Source: FEN-33 sp963768775
GTDB lineage: Archaea > Thermoplasmatota > Thermoplasmata > Methanomassiliicoccales > UBA472
Direction of reading: 5' to 3'
NCBI GenBank assembly: GCA_963768775.1
Contig: CAVYIY010000006.1
Location: forward strand, 774,444 to 838,443
Length of the DNA: 64,000 nucleotides
The translations under genes and the position numbers were made by a program. The notes beneath the pieces are model-generated. The model saw nothing but the letters and a program-made list of their open reading frames with translations. It made no database searches and was not told the DNA's origin. This document shows, piece after piece, positions 58,659 through 64,000 of the stretch (position 1 is its first letter; each line of letters begins with the position of its first letter).

Positions 58659-59381
58659 CTATGGTCTATTCAACCTATCGGCCTTCTTTTCGTATTGCTT
58701 GATCGCCTTGCTAATCATGTCCGGGATCACGCGGAAGTGGATGTGCCAGTATGAGTAGATCACCACTATCGTCGCCCCGACTAGCGCCAGGTAGTTGAAC
58801 GGCACCGAAAGAGGCAGATAGAACCCGATCATGAGCAGATTGAAAGCCAGATGATAGAGGACGGCCTGCGAGAAATAGGAAAAGGGCATCGAGCGGGCAA
58901 CCCCCGCCCCGATGATGGCGCCGGTGGAGCCATGCAACAAGGAGAACTGGACGGCGAGGATGACCAGGATGATCCCGTTCAGCACTGCTGTCGGGGCGTC
59001 CCCGAAGTTCAGCACTGGCAACGACTGGAACACGGCACCGAACCCCATGGCGCCGCCGATCCCTAGTCCGATGGTCAGCCCGTAGAACGGGGTGTCGAGC
59101 TTGCCCCGGAAGCGGCGCAGGTTGAGGAGCACCAGCTTGATCATCTCCTCCAGCACGGCGAAGAGGAGCGCGAAGAGCAGGAAGGACATGTCGAAGTAGG
59201 ATTGGACGGCGTACACCGCCACGCCGATCACCAGCCCGATGGCCAGGTAGGTGAAGACCACCCGGTCATCGAAGAAGGGCTGCTTCACCTTCGGATAGGT
59301 GTAGTTGCGGAGGGACCAGTACATCAGGGCCAGAGCTGGCGCGATCCCCACTGCCGCAGCGATGAACATGTCGTTGTTCAT
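58659..59381 (-). CDS. PrsW-like intramembrane metalloprotease family protein
   Basis: 240 residues with seven or eight helices. The motif AVLEEMIKLVLL (EExxK) and later helices with His (FSLLHGSTGAIIG; YHLAFNLLMIGFY) match the PrsW/CAAX-like group of membrane proteases. It is upstream of, and four bases from, the transglutaminase-like gene, so the two may be one operon acting at the membrane. Confidence 0.78.
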   Translation of the reverse strand: MNNDMFIAAAVGIAPALALMYWSLRNYTYPKVKQPFFDDRVVFTYLAIGLVIGVAVYAVQSYFDMSFLLFALLFAVLEEMIKLVLLNLRRFRGKLDTPFYGLTIGLGIGGAMGFGAVFQSLPVLNFGDAPTAVLNGIILVILAVQFSLLHGSTGAIIGAGVARSMPFSYFSQAVLYHLAFNLLMIGFYLPLSVPFNYLALVGATIVVIYSYWHIHFRVIPDMISKAIKQYEKKADRLNRP

Positions 59382-59411
59382 GGACCGCGTTCGATGAATC
59401 GGTCGAGATAT

Positions 59412-61333
59412 TTAAGTTTGCGTTCTTGCCCCTTGTTCACTGGATACGAGCTTGTCGTAGTAGTGGGCCACGACGCAGGCCTCGGCGCACTTGCCGCATT
59501 GGTCGCACCTCTCCTCATCCACCACTGGCCCGTTCCTGATCGCGATCGCGCCCTTGCCTGCAGTTCTTCACGCAGATGCCGCACATGGTGCACATCTGGG
59601 CCCGCAGGAAGGCCTTGACCCCGGCTTCGAACATCCGTCTCCGCCTTCTCCTTCGTCTCCGCCGTGGCCACCACCTGGCCGCCGCCGAAGACCTTCGACC
59701 GTGCCCCTGGCGGACTTCGTCAGCGCGATCTCGAACTCCGGGGAGAAGCGGGTCTTGCCCACCGTGCTTCAGGACCTCCGCCACCCGGCCGAACGGCCGC
59801 TGGACCGGGGTGGCGATCACGCCCTCGATGGAATAGCCTCCGGTCAGGCAGGGGCTGACCCCCTTGGTCATGCTCAGCTGCAGCCGGTCGGAGCGCTGGC
59901 GCGGGGACCTTCAGGCCGCACCTCCTCGGCCAGCTTGCGCATCTTCGGCGGGAGCACCTTCCAGCGCCAGAAGCCGAACCGAACGAAGTCGTGATCGACC
60001 GCCGGAGGCACTCGACCAGCGGTCCAGGTATTCCGTGCAATCGGCCGTGCAGCTCCGGGTGCATGTCGGAGGTCGCCTTCCATTCGCTGCGCCAGGCAGG
60101 CGGGGCACAGGTAGCAGCCGATGCGCTCGAAGTCCTCCTCGTAGAGCGGGTTGTAGTCCAGATCCCTTCCACCAGATGTAGCCCCAGACGTCGACCGCCC
60201 TCCAGTCCCGGATGGGATTGAGAATCGTCTGGTTGGGAACGAAGGGATTGCTCTCGACGAACCCGATGTCCGCCCGGGCGAACGACTCCAGTGCGCGGTT
60301 GCCCTCGATGGTCATCGTCCCCTCAGGGAAGTTGCGCTCGATCATCTCGGTCAGCGGGCGCGAGCTTGCACACCTTGCAGCACCAGCGGAAGTCCTTCGC
60401 CGGCGGCCCGAATGTGTCCACCTGCTCCCAGAAGGACTCGCCCGCGTCGGCCTCCAGCAGCTTCAGGCCGTGCTTGCGGGCGAAGCCATGCACGTAGCTG
60501 ACCGTCTCGGGGAACTCGAGGCCGGTGTTGACGAATAGCAGCAGCGACATTCTTCAGCGCCCTCTGCGCGATGCCGAAGCAAGCCAGCGAATCCTTGCCG
60601 CCGCTGAACGAGAGGGTGACGGGCAGCTTCGGCTTGAGGTGAACGATTTCACGTCGCTCACCGCCTTCGATTCCAGCGAGTTGAAGTGATTGCGGTTCGC
60701 GTTCACGAAGCGGGCGGTGGGGGCGGTGCGCGGGGCCCAGCGCTCGCCCAGCTTCTCCACGTCCCTCACGTGGATCGCCTTATCCGCTCCCTTCACCTGG
60801 CCAGATGGCACCTTGGCGTCGGCCGCCATGAGCAGGTTGCCTGCGATGGCGATCAACGGGTCGCCGGCCTGGAAATGACCTCTTGCGTCGAGGACCTCCG
60901 CACCCCCGAGGCTCTTGCCTTTGAGGTGCCCGGACTGGGGTTTCAGGACGAGGACGTTCTTCTTGGCATCCGCCCCGATCAGGCGTGCGCCTTCTATCTT
61001 CAGGTCGAGGAGGAAGTCGTCCCGCTTCAGGTCGAAGCGCAGCGTGCCGATGACCTGCCCTCCAACCACGATCTCATCCGAGCGGTCCTCCCCGGCGACC
61101 TTGTTGAAGAATATCAGCCTGTTCTTCAGGACGCTGCCCGCCTGGAAATGCTTCTCGAACAGGCGGACGACGAGATCGATCCCCTTGTCCATGGCCGGCC
61201 TGAGGTCGCCGGGAGAGGAGACGAGGAAGGCGCGACCGAGGCCCTCGCACTCGTCGCACTTGTCGCCGAGCAGGAGGGTGCCGCAGTTGTCGCACCATTT
61301 GAACTGCACTTTGCCGTGATGGTATCGTGGCAT
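59412..61333 (-). CDS. PAPS-reductase-family protein with zinc ribbon, PUA-like and ferredoxin domains; heavily frameshifted
   Basis: The N-terminal 230 residues are clean: MPRYHHGKVQFKWCDNCGTL zinc ribbon and a PUA-like part. Then reading moves between frames: the PP-loop PVTLSFSGGKDSLACFG, LLLFVNTGLEFPETVSYVHG, CKVCK, RDWRAVDVWGYIWW, an SPCLTGGYSIEGVI stretch, and two ferredoxin motifs (CTMCGICVKNC; CDQCGKCAEAC) ending at TAA 59412-59414. At least six shifts occur within 59.5-60.7 kb. In methanogens this family has about 620-640 residues, matching the span. Either indel errors or a decaying gene. Confidence 0.7.
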
Positions 61334-61467
61334 GTGCTCACCCATGAAGGCTTGCTGTACTTCAACCTATCCCGAGATCGATAGATAAATCTGGCTCCAT
61401 TTTGCGGCGTGGGGATAGTGCTAAATAGCGACATTCGCAATCAGGCCGAAAAGCGAAGAGGTGGCAG

Positions 61468-62100
61468 ATGTACGACGAGATGGGTGCGCTATACCTCCCT
61501 CCCGGTGCTGGGAGGATCCGTTTCAGCCGACAGGAGGTCCTGCAGATGCTCATCGCCGTCGCGGCGCTCTCCTTCGCCTTCTTCATGATCATGATCCCCG
61601 CCAATGCCAGCGATTACGCGCTGGCCTTCTTCGCCATCGTCTCCACGGTGGCGGTGCTCACCGGCTTCCTGATGCATGAGATGGCGCACAAGTTCGTGGC
61701 GCAGCGCTACGGCGCCTGGGCAGAGTTCCGCATTTTCCCTCTAGGCTTGCTCATGGCGATCGTGTTCTCCTTCCTCGGTTTCGTCTTCGCGGCGCCGGGA
61801 GCGGTGTACATCAACGGCAGGCTGACCCGGAAGCAGAACGGGCTAGTGAGCCTGGTCGGACCCGGTTTCAATCTGGGCCTGGGAGCGGCGATGATGTTCA
61901 TCGGGCTGGCGCTGCCGCTGACCGACCTCACCCTGGCCATCTACCTCATCGGAAGGATCAACATCTTCCTGGCGCTGTTCAACCTGCTCCCCATCCCGCC
62001 GCTGGACGGCTATAAGGTCGCCACATGGAATATCGGGATCTATGTTGCAGTCATGGGAGCGTCGGTGGTGCTCTTCCTCATGAGCATGGGGATAATCTGA
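61468..62100 (+). CDS. M50 (site-2 protease-like) membrane metalloprotease
   Basis: 210 residues with five or six helices. Zinc ligands are in FLMHEMAHKFVAQRYG (HExxH), and the third is in NLLPIPPLDGYK (the LDG motif). No PDZ or CBS domain is attached. Likely cleaves proteins in the membrane, substrate unknown. Confidence 0.9.
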   Translation: MYDEMGALYLPPGAGRIRFSRQEVLQMLIAVAALSFAFFMIMIPANASDYALAFFAIVSTVAVLTGFLMHEMAHKFVAQRYGAWAEFRIFPLGLLMAIVFSFLGFVFAAPGAVYINGRLTRKQNGLVSLVGPGFNLGLGAAMMFIGLALPLTDLTLAIYLIGRINIFLALFNLLPIPPLDGYKVATWNIGIYVAVMGASVVLFLMSMGII

Positions 62101-62101
62101 A

Positions 62102-63535
62102 TCACTCAGAATACTTCTCGCAGGGGTAGCGCAGCATGCACAGGATGCTACCCTCCCACTGCGCCATCTTGCCCGGATTGAGGATGTTGTTCGGGTCCAG
62201 CGCCTTCTTGATCACGTTCATCGTCTCCCAGGCGGTGGGGCGCTCCTTCTTGAAATAGGGCGCCTTGGAAATGCCGACGCCGTGCTCCCCCGTGACCGTC
62301 CCTCCGAGAGCGATCACCGTGTCGAAGATCTCGCCCACGGCCCTCTCGCCGCGCCGCCAATAGTCCTCCGAGGTAGGATCGAGGAGCATCTTGGTGTGCA
62401 GGTTGCCATCGCCGGCATGCCCGTAGGTCCCCACGATTACGCCGTTCCTCTCGGCGATCTGGTGGAATGCCACCACCGCCTCCGGGATCTTCGATATCGG
62501 CACGGCCATGTCATCGGCCAACGAAACAGAGACGAATCCCTCGCCGTAGCGGGAGAGCGAGGCCATGATGCTCTTGCGGCCGTAGGTCCACTTGGCCATT
62601 TGCTTCGGGTCGGAGGAGCATTCGACGCCTATCGCCCCGACCTCCAGGCAGATGCTCTTGACAATCTTGGATTCATCTTCCACCGCCGCCGGTTCTCCGT
62701 CGACCTCGATCATGCAAAGCGCTTCTGCGTCCGGAAAGCCGGCCTTCACCGTCTTGTTGACCGCCTTGATGCAGGTCGAGTCCATGATCTCGATGGCCGA
62801 GGGGATGAGCGGCTTGGCGATAATCTTGGATACGCATCTTCCCGCCTTCTCCAGCGTGTCGAAGGCCGCCACAATCATCGCAGCCTTCTTCGCCTTCGGG
62901 GTGATGCGCAGCGTCACCTCCGTGATTATCCCCAGGGTCCCTTCGCTTCCCACGAACAGGCGCTCCAGTTGATAGCCGGATGAGTTCTTCAGCGTCCGGG
63001 TCCCCACCCTCATCACCCTGCCGCTGGCCAGGACGACCTCCAGGCCGAGGACGTAATCGCGGATCGCGCCATACTTTATTGCGCGCATCCCGGATGCGTT
63101 CGTGGCCACCATGCCGCCCAATGTGCAGGCTTCGCCGCTTCCTGGTGCGGTGGGGATTGAGAATTTGAATGGCGCAAGGGCGTCCATCAGCTGATCGTAG
63201 ACCGCCCCCGGCTCCACTACGCAATATAGGTCCTCCACCCGGATCTCCTTGATGCGGTTCATCCGCGTCATGTCCAGGACTATACCGCCCTCCAAAGGCA
63301 CCGCGCTGCCGCACAGCCCCGTGCCCCCGCCCCGCGCCAGGATAGGAACGCAGCGCTCGTTGGCCAGGCTTACGATGCGGGAGACCTGCTCGGTGCTCCT
63401 CGGCTGCACCACCATCTCCGGCGAGCGGTGGTGGATCGAGGCATCGAACCCGTAGGTGTAGAGATCGGCCACCCGGGTGGAGCAGTTCTCCTCGCCCGCG
63501 ATGGCCTTGATCGCCTGAATCGTATCCGCATCCAT
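62102..63535 (-). CDS. FAD-linked oxidase, GlcD/lactate dehydrogenase type
   Basis: 477 residues. The FAD-binding PCMH domain has ILARGGGTGLCGSAVP and APGSGEACTLGGMVATNASG; the C-terminal domain has YGHAGDGNLHTKM and GTVTGEHGVGISK. It oxidises a 2-hydroxy acid such as glycolate or D-lactate. No fused Fe-S domain; no GlcE/GlcF partner is in the window. Its stop is two bases from that of the M50 gene. Confidence 0.92.
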   Translation of the reverse strand: MDADTIQAIKAIAGEENCSTRVADLYTYGFDASIHHRSPEMVVQPRSTEQVSRIVSLANERCVPILARGGGTGLCGSAVPLEGGIVLDMTRMNRIKEIRVEDLYCVVEPGAVYDQLMDALAPFKFSIPTAPGSGEACTLGGMVATNASGMRAIKYGAIRDYVLGLEVVLASGRVMRVGTRTLKNSSGYQLERLFVGSEGTLGIITEVTLRITPKAKKAAMIVAAFDTLEKAGRCVSKIIAKPLIPSAIEIMDSTCIKAVNKTVKAGFPDAEALCMIEVDGEPAAVEDESKIVKSICLEVGAIGVECSSDPKQMAKWTYGRKSIMASLSRYGEGFVSVSLADDMAVPISKIPEAVVAFHQIAERNGVIVGTYGHAGDGNLHTKMLLDPTSEDYWRRGERAVGEIFDTVIALGGTVTGEHGVGISKAPYFKKERPTAWETMNVIKKALDPNNILNPGKMAQWEGSILCMLRYPCEKYSE

Positions 63536-63856
63536 ATTCTACCGATGACGAATCCCATCCAAAGTAATAAACCGTGTCATCCAAGGCCCAATGGTTCGGT
63601 AATAACTCCCATCTTACCGAATCTGGACCCTGCTTAGCAACTTATTTATCTCAGCATTCAGAATAGCGGTCCAATCTAAGAATTGTGATTTCATGGAAGA
63701 TAGCCCAACGGAATCCGAAGATGGTGATAGTAGCGAACGTCGGCCCGAAACGCGGGCCACCGAGATGAACACCAGGGGGATGCGGAGCCCCTTTTCTAGC
63801 GTGATCTGTGTCGCCCATTGCCGATTGGCAATTTCGCCCAGGGGGGCGTGCTCTAG

Positions 63857-64000
63857 TTGAGGGAAAAGCGAGACCGCTTCCTCAGGCAAGACGAAATCGT
63901 AACCCTCAACCTGGAGGACAGCACGCACGTGGTCAGCGAGAACCACTTCTACAAGAGCGAGGGCTACTATGCTCTGGTTAAGAACGAGATCAGTGGCATC
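63857..64000 (+). CDS. possible gene start, cut by the window edge
   Basis: From TTG 63857 the plus strand reads MREKRDRFLRQDEIVTLNLE ... HFYKSEGYYALVKNEISGI to the edge without a stop, with codon third positions rich in G/C as in the neighbouring genes. A TATA-like TTATTTAT near 63640 and an ATG at 63693 in another frame may belong to the same gene if an indel lies between. The minus strand is also open here (63614 to the edge), so the strand is not certain. Family unknown. Confidence 0.35.
   Translation, partial: MREKRDRFLRQDEIVTLNLEDSTHVVSENHFYKSEGYYALVKNEISGI

Noticed and set aside
63614..64000. Minus-strand frame at the right edge, open to the window end
   Set aside because: Plausible amino acid composition, but third-codon-position G/C is weaker than in the plus frame over 63860-64000. 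Undecided without sequence beyond the edge, so only the plus reading is listed, with low confidence.

Overview
The window reads as a chromosomal segment of an archaeon of the Thermoplasmatota, possibly close to the Methanomassiliicoccales. Archaeal markers are ribosomal proteins eS1, eL37 and the 35-residue eL41, an LSm protein, intron-bearing tRNA genes with bulge-helix-bulge character, TATA-box promoters, pyruvoyl-dependent arginine decarboxylase, PAC2 and AMMECR1 proteins, and a V4R-DUF835 protein. HdrC-HdrB and a hydrogenase maturation protease point to a methanogen-type or related anaerobic redox metabolism. The lineage is inferred from gene content, not from a phylogeny.

Layout. 1-10 kb: a truncated DUF1646 transporter, a three-gene ABC-2 exporter operon with a NikR-like regulator, polyphosphate kinase 2, an M3 oligopeptidase, a dienelactone hydrolase-like enzyme and an amino acid permease. 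10-25 kb: a response regulator, tRNA-Glu, NadE divergent from a nitrilase-like hydrolase, tRNA-Ser, an ACT protein with homoserine dehydrogenase, citramalate synthase, an HPr-kinase-like protein, a CARF-like/PIN gene pair, tRNA-Trp, eL41, tRNA-Arg, nitroreductase, amidohydrolase, Rieske protein and tRNA-Ala. 25.2-38.0 kb: an integrated mobile element. 38-50 kb: purF-eL37-LSm, pyrC, AMMECR1, a CBS protein, an ArsA-type ATPase, tRNA-Met, eS1, hdrCB and a ModE-like regulator. 50-64 kb: MFS exporter, hydrogenase protease, M16 peptidase, PAC2, a Ras-like GTPase with V4R-DUF835, arginine decarboxylase, transglutaminase-like, PrsW-like, a PAPS-reductase-like gene, M50 protease and a GlcD-type oxidase.

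The element (about 12.8 kb, bounded by a 10-bp direct repeat) carries a serine recombinase, two tyrosine recombinases, several ribbon-helix-helix and zinc-finger proteins, a large membrane-anchored surface protein, a helicase-like replication protein with an iteron-like array in its 3' end, and a histone-fold-like protein. It looks like an integrated plasmid or provirus. Its genes keep clean frames.

The two most interesting candidate systems are the translationally coupled CARF-like sensor and PIN nuclease (19743-21362) with no CRISPR genes nearby, and the Ras-like GTPase overlapping a V4R(Bet3-like)-DUF835 gene (55107-56548), which recalls the eukaryotic Rab-TRAPP pair. Four of six tRNA genes contain introns, one tRNA carries two, and the tRNA-Trp intron encodes a box C/D guide whose geometry fits C34 and C39 of its own tRNA. 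At least seven chromosomal genes are interrupted by frameshifts, several at homopolymers, so part of this sequence probably contains indel errors.
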